A stretch of DNA of 16,319 bases from JAWXVD01 sp044425705 (GTDB lineage: Bacteria; Bacillota; Clostridia; Lachnospirales; Lachnospiraceae). Each line of letters starts with the position of its first letter. Within the stretch, counting starts at the first letter, position 1. This document shows, in pieces, positions 8,598 to 16,289 of the stretch. The position numbers and the translations under genes were made by a program. The notes under the pieces were generated by a model. That model was not told the origin of the DNA. It made no database searches and was given only the letters and a program-made list of their open reading frames with translations. The stretch is taken from contig JAWXVD010000077.1 in the NCBI GenBank assembly GCA_044425705.1, positions 1-16,319 on the forward strand, read 5' to 3'.

Positions 8598-9659
8598 ATG
8601 AAAAAAATATTATTAGTATCTAACCACGTATTTCATTATAGGCAAAAACTTTATAATTATTTTCAAAAAAAATTCAATGAAGATGGATATGAATTGTATG
8701 TTTTAAGCAATTCATTCCAAGAAGTAGATTTTTCTACAGAATACAAGAAGTATGAAACTAAGATGTCAATTACTAACTATGTAAAGTTGTTAGATGAGAT
8801 TAAGCCTGATGTTGTAATTTTGTTTTTGCATCTAAAAGACTATGTGATGTTACCATTAATTTATTCTTGCAAAATAAAAAAAATACCAGTGATTTATTGG
8901 AATCATGGTATAAATATCAAAACGCCAGAAAGTAAAATTAAAAACGCATTATTTTATTTTATACATAGTTGTTGCGATGCACTTATTACATATACACCTG
9001 AGATGAAGAAGTATTTTTCTGAAAAAAGTCAGAGAAAATTATTTGTAGCTTATAATACTATTGATTTGTCAGATATAGATAAAAATGAAATTTGCAATCC
9101 AAGTGAGTGTAAATCTAAATATGGAATTAAAGAAAAGAATGTAATTTTGTATGTCTCAAGGTTAAAGACCTATAAAAGACCGGAATTATTGATAGAGTTA
9201 TTTGGCGGAATGGAAGATATAGCAGTTGTGCTAGTGGGACCTGATGAAACTGATGAATTTCTTATGAAAGTAAGTGCGTTTGACAATGTATATTACTTAG
9301 GTGAAAAATACGGTATAGAAGTTGATGAAATATATAAGATGGCAGATATCTTTAGCACACCTGGTCATATTGGTCTCGCATTAAATCAAGCAATGTTTTG
9401 GGGGGTGCCAGTGGTTCTCTTAGAAGGGATACATGCTCCAGAGATATATTATTTAAAAGATAATATAACAGGAAAGATTGCAGTAAATGAAGAAGTGTTA
9501 AAGGAATATGTTCTAGCACTTCTTAATGATAAGGAGCAACTAGAGAGCATGTCAGCAGCAGCCTTGGATGTATATGAAAAAGAAATTAGCATAGATAGAA
9601 TGTATGAGGGATTTAAAGAAGCAATTAAATATTGTGAAGGTAATTATACAAATAAATAG
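8598..9659 (+). CDS. glycosyltransferase, GT4-like with atypical donor-site motif
   Basis: 353 residues with two Rossmann-like halves. The N-terminus is KKILLVSNHVFHYRQKLYNY; IYWNHGIN (99-106) sits at the end of the acceptor half. The C-terminal half has ILYVSRLKTYKRPELL (183-198) and VVLVGPDETDEF (210-221). Where most GT4 enzymes have E-x7-E around an EAMA element, this protein has PGHIGLALNQAM (255-266), with Gln replacing the second Glu. Similar PGxxGL variants occur in some capsule glycosyltransferases as I recall, so it is probably active, but the donor contact differs. The gene starts nine bases after the upstream stop, with AGGAGG at 8589-8594 only 3 bases before the ATG. Substrates unknown. 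Confidence 0.85.
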   Translation: MKKILLVSNHVFHYRQKLYNYFQKKFNEDGYELYVLSNSFQEVDFSTEYKKYETKMSITNYVKLLDEIKPDVVILFLHLKDYVMLPLIYSCKIKKIPVIYWNHGINIKTPESKIKNALFYFIHSCCDALITYTPEMKKYFSEKSQRKLFVAYNTIDLSDIDKNEICNPSECKSKYGIKEKNVILYVSRLKTYKRPELLIELFGGMEDIAVVLVGPDETDEFLMKVSAFDNVYYLGEKYGIEVDEIYKMADIFSTPGHIGLALNQAMFWGVPVVLLEGIHAPEIYYLKDNITGKIAVNEEVLKEYVLALLNDKEQLESMSAAALDVYEKEISIDRMYEGFKEAIKYCEGNYTNK

Positions 9660-9686
9660 ATAAATGAAAAATTTTTATTGGAAAGA

Positions 9687-9701
9687 AAAGGGGTGTTTAT
9701 G
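9687..9701 (+). promoter_or_regulatory. ribosome binding site fixing the start of the third glycosyltransferase
   Basis: An AAAAGGGGTG stretch lies about 6 bases ahead of the ATG at 9699. The upstream in-frame TTG at 9678 is preceded only by A/T-rich sequence, so translation most likely begins at 9699. Confidence 0.6.
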
Positions 9702-10835
9702 GATAGAATAAAAGTCTTAATAGTTGAACATTTTCTTCCTACTAATACATATACGAATGAACTAGTCAAAGCGTTAAGTGAAAATTGTGAATTAACAGTT
9801 TTGACAACTAGGAATTATATACATGATAAGAAATTAAATTGGAGATGTAAAGCTAAATTGAATAAAGCATATTGCAAACCGTTATTATTATCAGGTGGGT
9901 ATATTGTTTTGAGCTGGTTATATATTGTATGGGAGATACTTTTCTATAAATACGATGTAGTTCATGTACAAACATTTAAGATTCCTCAAATTGAAATGGT
10001 ATTGTACAGGGTGTGTGCAAGCAATAGATTAGTTCATACAGTTCATAATATTATGCCACATGAAGTATCAAATGGGGATTATAAACGGTATAAAAAATTT
10101 TATGAACAATGTAATGAACTAATAGTTCATAATAATTATTGTAAACAGGTTTTAATTCAAAATTATTTGATTGATGAAAGTAAAATAACAGTAGTGCCAC
10201 ATGGAACTTATGAAGTTGTGGACGTTTCAGAACAAAAAAAAGGTGATGAAAACATAACAGAATTCTTAACATTAGGATTGATTAGAAAATACAAGGGCAT
10301 TGATGTGTTGTTAGAAGCAATAAGTTTAATACCAATTGAAGAAAGAAAATCAATTCATTTCACAATAGCAGGAAATCATGCTGTAAAGTTAGATGATACA
10401 GATTATATGGCACTGATTAATAAATGGGAATTGGATGAGTTAGTTACGTTTATTCCAAAGAGAATTTCAGATAATGATTTAGACAAGTTGTACAGATGTG
10501 CTGATGCATGTATCTTTTCATACAAAGAGATATATGGTAGTGGAGCATTGTTAATGGCTTATAGTTATGGGAAACCTACTATAGTTAGTGATATTCCAGT
10601 TTTTATAGAGGAAACAAATGGAGGAAAGACAGGTTTGTTATTTAAAAGTGAAGATCCTCAAGCTTTATCTGAAAAAATTGTAGAATTTTCTCGGATGAAT
10701 GAAGCAGAAGTAGAAGTTATAGAAACGGAAATAAAGGATATTGTTAGGTCAAAATATAATTGGAAGGTATCTTCTCAAATAACGGAAGATGTTTATAGAA
10801 AGGTGATTAAAGTAGATGTGCATAAAAACAAGTGA
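9699..10835 (+). CDS. glycosyltransferase, GT4-like
   Basis: 378 residues from the ATG at 9699. An in-frame TTG at 9678 would add seven residues but has no ribosome binding site, whereas AAAAGGGG at 9687-9694 region precedes 9699 at good spacing. The N-terminal domain starts KVLIVEHFLPTNTYTNELVK and includes YDVVHVQTFKIPQ and VHTVHNIMPHE, the His-containing loops usual in GT-B enzymes. The C-terminal domain has LTLGLIRKYKGIDVLLEA (about 190-207), FTIAGNH, and KEIYGSGALLMAYSYGKPTIVS (about 276-297). In the last, the first Glu of E-x7-E is present but the second position is Leu. The 3' end overlaps the next gene by 20 bases, suggesting translational coupling. Expected to add one residue of the repeat unit; donor unknown. 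Confidence 0.85.
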   Translation: MDRIKVLIVEHFLPTNTYTNELVKALSENCELTVLTTRNYIHDKKLNWRCKAKLNKAYCKPLLLSGGYIVLSWLYIVWEILFYKYDVVHVQTFKIPQIEMVLYRVCASNRLVHTVHNIMPHEVSNGDYKRYKKFYEQCNELIVHNNYCKQVLIQNYLIDESKITVVPHGTYEVVDVSEQKKGDENITEFLTLGLIRKYKGIDVLLEAISLIPIEERKSIHFTIAGNHAVKLDDTDYMALINKWELDELVTFIPKRISDNDLDKLYRCADACIFSYKEIYGSGALLMAYSYGKPTIVSDIPVFIEETNGGKTGLLFKSEDPQALSEKIVEFSRMNEAEVEVIETEIKDIVRSKYNWKVSSQITEDVYRKVIKVDVHKNK

Positions 10836-11742
10836 AATTGCTATCATTATTTTAAACTACAATACGCCGTATTTGACAATAAAAAATGTAGACATAATTA
10901 TTGAAAATAATAAAGACGTAATAATTGCAATAGTTGATAATAATTCGATGGATTCATCGTATAGTATTTTATCGAAATACTATACGGAAACTAAAAATGT
11001 GCATGTAATACAATCACCTAAAAATGGCGGTTATTCCTATGGAAATAATTTTGGGTGTAGATATATTCTTGAGTTATATGAGGATATTAAATTTATTGCA
11101 ATAATGAATCCAGATGTGCAATGCAGGGAAGTTGGATTACTATATAAATTAGCACATGAACTACAAGAAGATAAGTTATTGGCCGTATTAGCACCAGTTA
11201 TGATACAAGATGAATTATTGGTTACATATAAAATAGGATGGAAATGTGATAGTCTATCAAGCTGCATTTTAAAAAAATCTATTGTGGCAAGTAAGTTTCT
11301 AAAAAAAAGAAATGCGTATGATAAGTATGAAATGAATCATAGGCATAATATTATTTATTGTGATGTTGTACAGGGCAGTTTATTTATGATTAAGCGTGAT
11401 GTGTTTGAGTCGGTAGGCTTTTTTGATGAAAAGGTATTTCTATATTATGAAGAAGCAATTTTAGCACATAAACTGAAAAAATTAGGATATAGAGAAGGAA
11501 CACTCCTAACTAATACGTATATTCATGAGCATACATTAGAAAGACAGACATTAAAAAAGAGACGAAAAACAATAAGGCAAGATTTTCAATCAGAAATGTA
11601 CTATTGCAAAGAATATTTGAAAATTGGAATAGTTAGTAGAGGAATCTTAAAAGTTCTTAATCTTTATTATATATGTGTGGAAATGTTGGTAGCAGAATAC
11701 CTGTATATAGCAAAAAAGTGGTATAAAATTAAAAGAATGTAG
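10816..11742 (+). CDS. glycosyltransferase family 2 (GT-A fold, rhamnosyltransferase-like)
   Basis: 308 residues. The N-terminus EIAIIILNYNTPYLTIKNV is a classic GT2 opening. VDNNSMDSS at 40-48 is the first nucleotide-binding Asp region, NGGYSYGNNFG at 70-80 is typical of the rhamnosyltransferase-like branch, and IMNPDV at 96-101 supplies the N-P-D variant of the metal-binding D-x-D. GFFDEKVFLYYEEAILAHKLKKLG (201-224) carries the acidic E-E/D catalytic-base region. The last 60 residues contain basic and hydrophobic stretches likely to associate with the membrane. The ATG at 10816 overlaps the previous gene by 20 bases; AAAGGTGA at 10798-10805 is a plausible but distant Shine-Dalgarno. Likely transfers rhamnose or another deoxyhexose or hexose; the donor is not readable, and no dTDP-rhamnose genes are in the window. 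Confidence 0.87.
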   Translation: MCIKTSEIAIIILNYNTPYLTIKNVDIIIENNKDVIIAIVDNNSMDSSYSILSKYYTETKNVHVIQSPKNGGYSYGNNFGCRYILELYEDIKFIAIMNPDVQCREVGLLYKLAHELQEDKLLAVLAPVMIQDELLVTYKIGWKCDSLSSCILKKSIVASKFLKKRNAYDKYEMNHRHNIIYCDVVQGSLFMIKRDVFESVGFFDEKVFLYYEEAILAHKLKKLGYREGTLLTNTYIHEHTLERQTLKKRRKTIRQDFQSEMYYCKEYLKIGIVSRGILKVLNLYYICVEMLVAEYLYIAKKWYKIKRM

Positions 11743-11755
11743 GAGTGTGCTTATG
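11741..11755 (+). promoter_or_regulatory. ribosome binding site overlapping the upstream stop codon
   Basis: AGGAG at 11741-11745 shares bases with the TAG of the GT2 gene (11740-11742) and lies 7 bases before ATG 11753. It decides that start over GTG 11747 and suggests coupled translation of the two genes. Confidence 0.6.
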
Positions 11756-13003
11756 AGTTTCAAGGTAAAAGAATCAAAAATAATATTTTTTTTAATAAAT
11801 TTTTTAATTCTGCTGGATTATAATTTTTTTTATATCATTAAGCAACCATCATTCTTATATGTAGTAAATAATAAGTACAATAAAAGTTTGATTTCAATTA
11901 TATGTATTGGGTTGACTATATATATAATAGTAAAAAAGGGTAATAAAATAAAAAAATATAAGTGGACACGGTTCTATAGTGCACTTCTTGTAATATCAAT
12001 TATGCTAGTAATTATAATAACTACATATATTTACGATAAGCAGTCAATTTTATCAACGATTAGAGTATCTATAAGTTATTTTATACCAATTCTCATACTT
12101 CCGATATTATACATATTAGAAATGGGTTACTCTGAAAAAATGATGAGATATATGGAAAAATTTGTGTTTTTATGGTATGTGATTTGTTTTCTACAGTATA
12201 TCCTTTTCATGATTAATAACACAATAATAATTAATGATTATTTTGCAGATGGCGATATAAATATGCGAGGGGGAAATGTGAGAATAACATTATTTTTATT
12301 TGGTAATTTATTTTTATTATACCACTTTGATATGTTACTTAGTAAGAATAAAAAAAGGAGTTGGCATTTAATTAATTTTATATTAGGTGTTTTATGTGTT
12401 TTTTTAGTGCAACAAACTCGTATGTTTTATATAGCAGACATGTTAGGGTTATTTATAATTCTATTTTTTTCGGGGAAAAAAGTAAATAAGAAAATTCGGA
12501 ATATGTTACTTTTTGCTGGGGGCGTAATAATGCTATTATTAACAGGCGCAGTACAAGCGTTAGTTAATAGTATTTTTTTTGGAAATGATGTTTATGTCTT
12601 AAGTAGTACTTCAATTAGAGTGTCAGCTATAGAATATTATATAAGCTGTTTTATCGAAAACCCTTTAATAGCATTAGGATTTGTTAGTGATGGCACATAT
12701 TATAACTTAGTTCATGGAATAAGCGGTAGCTATTATTATAGTGATGTAGGATACATAGGGGTATTAGCCCAAACAGGAGTTTTTAGCATAATCATCTATA
12801 TAATTCCATTATTAAGAATGTTTTACATAACATTAAAGTGTATAAAAAAAACTACATTAGAAGAATGCGCTTTTATGATATCAATATGCTGTTTTCTGAG
12901 TATACTTTCCATGACAATAGCATTCACTTCAACAACTCGTATTTTAGCATTTACTTGGTTTTATGCATTGTTTGAATATAATTACAAAATACAATGTAGG
13001 TGA
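11753..13003 (+). CDS. wzy: polysaccharide repeat-unit polymerase, Wzy-like integral membrane protein
   Basis: 416 residues with about 11-12 hydrophobic membrane segments: near residues 9-28, 45-62, 72-92, 105-125, 133-156, 176-196, 206-224, 226-243, 250-270, then after a polar loop around 335-360, 370-390 and 395-412. The loop before the last segments reads NPLIALGFVSDGTYYN and later SDVGYIGVLAQTGV, which resembles the O-antigen ligase/polymerase pattern. No primary-sequence signature is decisive, as Wzy proteins diverge strongly; the call rests on topology, this loop and position among glycosyltransferases and a flippase. The ATG at 11753 is preferred over an in-frame GTG at 11747, because AGGAG at 11741-11745 gives 7-base spacing only for the ATG. 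That SD overlaps the upstream stop codon. Very AT-rich with several 7-8 base T or A tracts. Confidence 0.78.
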   Translation: MSFKVKESKIIFFLINFLILLDYNFFYIIKQPSFLYVVNNKYNKSLISIICIGLTIYIIVKKGNKIKKYKWTRFYSALLVISIMLVIIITTYIYDKQSILSTIRVSISYFIPILILPILYILEMGYSEKMMRYMEKFVFLWYVICFLQYILFMINNTIIINDYFADGDINMRGGNVRITLFLFGNLFLLYHFDMLLSKNKKRSWHLINFILGVLCVFLVQQTRMFYIADMLGLFIILFFSGKKVNKKIRNMLLFAGGVIMLLLTGAVQALVNSIFFGNDVYVLSSTSIRVSAIEYYISCFIENPLIALGFVSDGTYYNLVHGISGSYYYSDVGYIGVLAQTGVFSIIIYIIPLLRMFYITLKCIKKTTLEECAFMISICCFLSILSMTIAFTSTTRILAFTWFYALFEYNYKIQCR

Positions 13004-13018
13004 TGTAATAAAGCAATA

Positions 13019-13090
13019 TTAGATATATATCTTCTTGATGTACTCTTCTGGCGTCAAATCTTGTGTACACTGTCTTGAGTTTATGTCAAT
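13019..13090 (-). pseudogene. possible remnant of a transposase C-terminus
   Basis: Read on the minus strand this segment encodes IDINSRQCTQDLTPEEYIKKI followed by YI and a TAA stop, with an in-frame stop immediately upstream. An R-x2-x4-LTPEEY-like tail is reminiscent of the C-termini of several DDE/integrase-core transposases (for example LTPxEY endings in IS481- and IS3-like enzymes). At 23 codons the match is weak and no terminal inverted repeats or target duplication could be identified, so this is a suggestion only. Confidence 0.25.
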
Positions 13091-13187
13091 TTAAGGCATG
13101 GCATACACACACTTTTCTATTATTTTATTACCGAATAAGTTTGAATTTTAATGGGTAAGTAAGCAGAATTTGTGCGTAAACTTATAT

Positions 13188-13226
13188 TTGAAAAATAACC
13201 AATTTTAAATATATTTGTGCTATAAA
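13188..13226 (+). promoter_or_regulatory. candidate promoter upstream of the flippase gene
   Basis: TTGAAA at 13188-13193 and TATATT at 13210-13215 are separated by 16 bases, a reasonable SigA-type arrangement. A second, extended -10-like TGCTATAAA lies at 13218-13226 but lacks a well-placed -35. The local sequence is AT-rich, so chance matches are likely. If real, it would give the last two genes their own transcript. Confidence 0.3.
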
Positions 13227-13355
13227 CATAATCCACATCTTGCTAGGTGTAAACAAATACATAATCATGCTTAGAAGATACAAGCGGGTTAATGTAAGGC
13301 TTAGATTACATGAATCATATACAAGAGTGGGTTAAGAATAAAAAAAGGAGGATTA

Positions 13356-14882
13356 ATGGGAAAACTAAATTATAATGAAAAAATGGTATTAAATAGTAGT
13401 GTTGCATTATGTCAACAAGTTGTTACTATTGTATGCGGATTGATTTTACCGCAATTAATTTTACAGACATTCGGATCAGCAACAAATGGATTGATATCTT
13501 CTGTAGGACAATTTCTGTCTATAATTACATTGTTACAAGGCGGTGTGGGTACATTAGCACGTATTATGTACTATAAGGCATTAGCGTCAGAGGATAATAA
13601 ATCGGTTGCTTCAACATTTAATGCAATAACGCACTTTTTTAGAAAGTTTGGAGTGGTTTTTTTATTGTATTTACTAATGCTCGCAATTATATATCCACTT
13701 ATATCCAATAGTAGTGATACATATTGGAATATATCTTTATTAGTTTTAATATTAGGGATTGCATCCATATTTGAATATTTTTTTGGTCAAGCAAGTCAAT
13801 ATTTGCTGTATGCTGATCAAAAACTTTATATTTATTCATTAATTCAAATCGTATGTACGATTATTAGCACAGTTCTAGGTGTTTTTTTTATCAAAATAGG
13901 ATTATCAATTTATATTGTCAAATTTGTAAGTGCATTAGTGTTTGCAATTAGACCAGTAGTATTATATTTGTATGTAAAAAAACATTATGCTATTGATAGA
14001 ACGATTCAAAAATGTCACTTTAACTTAGCGCGTAGAAATGCTGCTTTTGTTAGACATATAGCATACTACATACACAAAAGTACTGATATAATTATATTAA
14101 CACTGCTTATGGATGTAACATGGGTTTCAGTGTATGCAGTCCATAATTATGCTGTTAGCAGCTTGACAAATATAGTTACGTCTGTACTGGGAAATAATGA
14201 AGTTGTTTTTGGGAATATGATTGCAAACAAAGAACAAGATGAGTTAGAAGAAATCTATCCCACATATGATTTGTTATCAAAGATTTTATCAAGTATATGC
14301 TTTATTACATGTATGCTTTTAATTAATGAATTCGTATGTATATACACTAAGAACGTAAGTGATGTGAATTATATACAAGTTACTTTTGCGCGGGTATTAG
14401 TTACTGCAGAATGGCTGTATTGTATGGTTATTACTTGCCAAAATGTATATGTTGCAGCAGGACACCTAGAGCAAACTCAGTGGATAGCAGTTGGCGAAGC
14501 AATAATAAATCTTTTATGTTCAGTGGTATTGGTATATCAGTGGGGGATTCTTGGAGTCGCAGTTGGGACTTTAATATCAATGATTTTTAAAACCTTGGCT
14601 AGTATATGGTATGTTAGAAAAAATATATATGATATTTCATTAGTATACCTATTTAAAGGATACTTGGGAAACATTGGAAGTGGGATTGCTGTGTTGTATT
14701 TATTTAATGAGAACATCAAATTTAATATTAGTGGATATGGAGACTTTTTTTTATATGCTATTGTTATATTTATAGTAGTTTCTTTATTTGTGCTTATAGT
14801 TAATAGTGTTTTATTTCCAGAGCAAATGAAAAAGATATTTACAGTGTTTGTTGAACGTATTAAAAAAAGACGGAGGAATTAA
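13356..14882 (+). CDS. wzx: polysaccharide flippase, Wzx-like (MOP/PST family)
   Basis: 508 residues with about 12 or more hydrophobic segments spread along the whole length. Typical layout is seen: an amphipathic N-terminus (KMVLNSSVALCQQVVTIVCG), then LPQLILQTFGSATNGLISSV near 31-50, a motif common to this flippase family, and a central region with SVYAVHNYAVSSL (about 257-269). The last segments (GVAVGTLISMIFKTLASIWY, then two C-terminal helices) complete a two-bundle fold. Predicted to move the undecaprenyl-linked repeat unit across the membrane for Wzy to polymerise. The ATG at 13356 has a strong AAGGAGG at about 13345-13351 with short spacing. It ends three bases before the next start. 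Contains three poly-T tracts of 7-8 bases. MATE-like transporters of other substrates are an alternative, but context favours Wzx. Confidence 0.88.
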   Translation: MGKLNYNEKMVLNSSVALCQQVVTIVCGLILPQLILQTFGSATNGLISSVGQFLSIITLLQGGVGTLARIMYYKALASEDNKSVASTFNAITHFFRKFGVVFLLYLLMLAIIYPLISNSSDTYWNISLLVLILGIASIFEYFFGQASQYLLYADQKLYIYSLIQIVCTIISTVLGVFFIKIGLSIYIVKFVSALVFAIRPVVLYLYVKKHYAIDRTIQKCHFNLARRNAAFVRHIAYYIHKSTDIIILTLLMDVTWVSVYAVHNYAVSSLTNIVTSVLGNNEVVFGNMIANKEQDELEEIYPTYDLLSKILSSICFITCMLLINEFVCIYTKNVSDVNYIQVTFARVLVTAEWLYCMVITCQNVYVAAGHLEQTQWIAVGEAIINLLCSVVLVYQWGILGVAVGTLISMIFKTLASIWYVRKNIYDISLVYLFKGYLGNIGSGIAVLYLFNENIKFNISGYGDFFLYAIVIFIVVSLFVLIVNSVLFPEQMKKIFTVFVERIKKRRRN

Positions 14883-14885
14883 ATA

Positions 14886-15962
14886 ATGAAAAAAATATAT
14901 ATTTGTCATCAATATGATACGAAATCACATTTCGAGGCATTATATTGTGAAGGAGTGTCGTTTGGATATGAAGTTTCTGAATATTTTGTATTAACAGGTG
15001 CATTGCGCAGATTAGCAAGAGGAATTATAAAGGAAAGAAAAGTAATTAAATCTGTATTGAATTATATAAATGAAATGAAAAAAATAATGGTGTTTATGTG
15101 TCTAAGAAACGAAGTTTTAGTTGTTGGATTAGCACCTTATGATTATACAATGAATATATATAAATATATTTTTAACAGAAATTATTCCATATATTTCACA
15201 TCATATACTGATTGGGATGAAAAAAATATGGGATTTTCAAGAGGGAGAATAGAAAATAAGGTAAAATTTGAAAGAATTTTGCAGGAGAATTTTGTTGGAG
15301 CTGCATGTGTTTCAGAGGTATCAACACAACAAATTAGAAAAAGAATGAAAATAGTAGGGGCAGTAGGACATGCAATAAGAACTGACGAGTACAGTAAAAA
15401 AGGTAATACAGATAGAAAAAATAGAGTTATATACTTAGGTCAATTGAAAGAAAGAAAAAATATTGATATATTACTTGAATGGTTTTCAAGAAACAATTCA
15501 CAAGGGCTAGTGATTGATTTCGTGGGAATGGGGAATTTGCAACATAAGGTAGAGGTGTACAGTCAAAAGTATCAAACCATCAACTATTTAGGGAGCATGT
15601 CTAAAAAAGATATAAAAAAAAAGTTGAAAAATTACGATTTCTTGATACTGCCATCCATAGAGGAGCCATTTGGCATAGTATTGCTCGAGGCGCTAGCTTC
15701 AGGAGTACCTTGTATAGCCTCTAATACTGTTGGACCAAGTGAAATTATTGTTGATGGATTTAATGGATTTTTATTTGATTTAGAAGGTGGGCGAGAAGAA
15801 AAGAATTTTGTGAATACTATGAAACGAGTACTTAATGTATCCGATGATGAGTATATTAAAATGGTATTGAATTCACTGGAATCTGGAAAAAAGTACGATG
15901 TTAAAGAAGTTATAATGAAATGGGATAATTTGATTACTAAAGCAATAGAAGAAGTTGATTAA
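14886..15962 (+). CDS. glycosyltransferase, GT4 family with canonical E-x7-E motif
   Basis: 358 residues. The N-terminal half is less conserved (KKIYICHQYDTKSHFEALY), with FTSYTDWDEKNMGF at 104-117 and CVSEVSTQQI at 141-150. The C-terminal half is a textbook GT4 donor domain: VIYLGQLKERKNIDILLEWF (181-200), DFVGMGN (211-217), then EPFGIVLLE with E260 and E268 spaced as E-x7-E, and TVGPSEIIVDGFNGFLF (281-297), the latter binding the nucleotide sugar. Predicted to add a sugar to the repeat unit in the cytoplasm. GGAGG at 14872-14876 lies inside the end of the flippase gene, 9 bases before the ATG, and the genes are three bases apart, so they are co-transcribed. A 9-base A tract at 15614-15622 lies within the coding region. 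It is the last gene of the cluster in this window; donor unknown. Confidence 0.88.
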   Translation: MKKIYICHQYDTKSHFEALYCEGVSFGYEVSEYFVLTGALRRLARGIIKERKVIKSVLNYINEMKKIMVFMCLRNEVLVVGLAPYDYTMNIYKYIFNRNYSIYFTSYTDWDEKNMGFSRGRIENKVKFERILQENFVGAACVSEVSTQQIRKRMKIVGAVGHAIRTDEYSKKGNTDRKNRVIYLGQLKERKNIDILLEWFSRNNSQGLVIDFVGMGNLQHKVEVYSQKYQTINYLGSMSKKDIKKKLKNYDFLILPSIEEPFGIVLLEALASGVPCIASNTVGPSEIIVDGFNGFLFDLEGGREEKNFVNTMKRVLNVSDDEYIKMVLNSLESGKKYDVKEVIMKWDNLITKAIEEVD

Positions 15963-16244
15963 TAACTGTTAAAAAGTATTATTTAAAAAGAGAAAAACAA
16001 TTATTTTTTAATACATAAAATTAGATAGATGAGTATTAACTATGTATTTTTTATGTAGAAATTGTGTAATTGTTAATTGTTCTGTGGATGATTTGATAAG
16101 TGAATTACCAAAAGGTTTTATGAAAGATTCAGAAAAGAATAAATGAAATTTCCTTTTCCAAATACAATTTATCTTAGAAATACAGGTTATAATCATTCTA
16201 TGCTATAATTCTCTAGTGAAGTAACATATTTTGAGCAATCAAAA
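15963..16244. other. AT-rich intergenic region after the last glycosyltransferase
   Basis: No convincing gene is visible. A 34-codon open frame on the + strand (16042-16146, MYFLCRNCVIVNCSVDDLIS...) has no good ribosome binding site and no recognised similarity; it could be a fragment or chance. An AT-only imperfect repeat (about 15976-16014) follows the stop of the last gene but is too weak to call a terminator. Two TATAAT hexamers occur at 16188-16193 and 16204-16209. Confidence 0.5.
16201..16209 (+). promoter_or_regulatory. candidate extended -10 promoter element
   Basis: TGCTATAAT matches an extended -10 (TG-n-TATAAT), and a second TATAAT lies at 16188-16193. No good -35 is seen 17 bases upstream. 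It would start a transcript at about 16216 running into the hairpins at 16227-16309. Chance occurrence in AT-rich DNA is a real possibility. Confidence 0.3.
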
Positions 16245-16246
16245 TA
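16227..16246. repeat. small hairpin, 8-bp stem with a GCAA loop
   Basis: TATTTTGA (16227-16234) pairs with TCAAAATA (16239-16246) around a GCAA tetraloop. Its right arm overlaps the left arm of the next hairpin by two bases, so in RNA the two would compete slightly. The loop and following sequence share GAGCAAT as a direct repeat (16233-16239 and 16247-16253). Confidence 0.45.
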
Positions 16247-16277
16247 GAGCAATTAGAGATAATCTCCAGTTGCTCTA
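16245..16277 (-). terminator. large interrupted hairpin, possible terminator for a minus-strand gene
   Basis: TAGAGCAA (16245-16252) pairs with TTGCTCTA (16270-16277). Inside, after a small internal mismatch, GAG at 16256-16258 and CTC at 16264-16266 extend the stem. On the minus strand the stem is followed by ATTTTGATT, a short T tract; on the + strand it is followed by AAATATG, with no T tract. A factor-independent terminator of a convergent gene beyond the right edge is therefore the best reading, but the T tract is short, and a + strand leader hairpin is possible. Confidence 0.4.
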
Positions 16278-16289
16278 AATATGATTCTT

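Larger units (their letters stand above)
13004..13355. other. 352-base intergenic region between the polymerase and flippase genes
   Basis: The only long gap inside the cluster; no convincing gene is present. It is not simple AT-rich spacer: the left part (about 13040-13110) is less AT-rich than the flanking genes. On the minus strand a 23-codon segment between stops (13022-13090) ends in DLTPEEYIKKIYI, which resembles the C-terminal tail of integrase-type transposases. An imperfect 8-bp inverted repeat (13135-13142 with 13178-13185) is present, probably by chance. A candidate promoter for the flippase lies at 13188-13226. The gap may be the scar of a lost insertion sequence or gene. Confidence 0.5.

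Noticed and set aside
9678..9698. TTG at 9678 as the start of the third glycosyltransferase
   Set aside because: No ribosome binding site precedes it, while ATG 9699 has a well-spaced AAAAGGGG and the conserved fold begins right after it.
11747..11752. GTG at 11747 as the start of the polymerase gene
   Set aside because: AGGAG at 11741-11745 is one base away, too close, and fits ATG 11753 at 7 bases.
13135..13185. ATAAGTTT/AAACTTAT inverted repeat as insertion-sequence ends
   Set aside because: Only 8 bp and AT-rich, with arms about 35 bases apart and no flanking target duplication; likely chance.
15976..16014. An AT-only inverted repeat after the last glycosyltransferase as a terminator
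   Set aside because: Only six outer base pairs (GTATTA/TAATAC) hold before mismatches, there is no GC-rich stem, and no clean T tract follows.
16008..16196. A 62-codon minus-strand open frame in the terminal gap
   Set aside because: Low-complexity, no convincing ribosome binding site, no recognised similarity, and expected by chance in AT-rich sequence.
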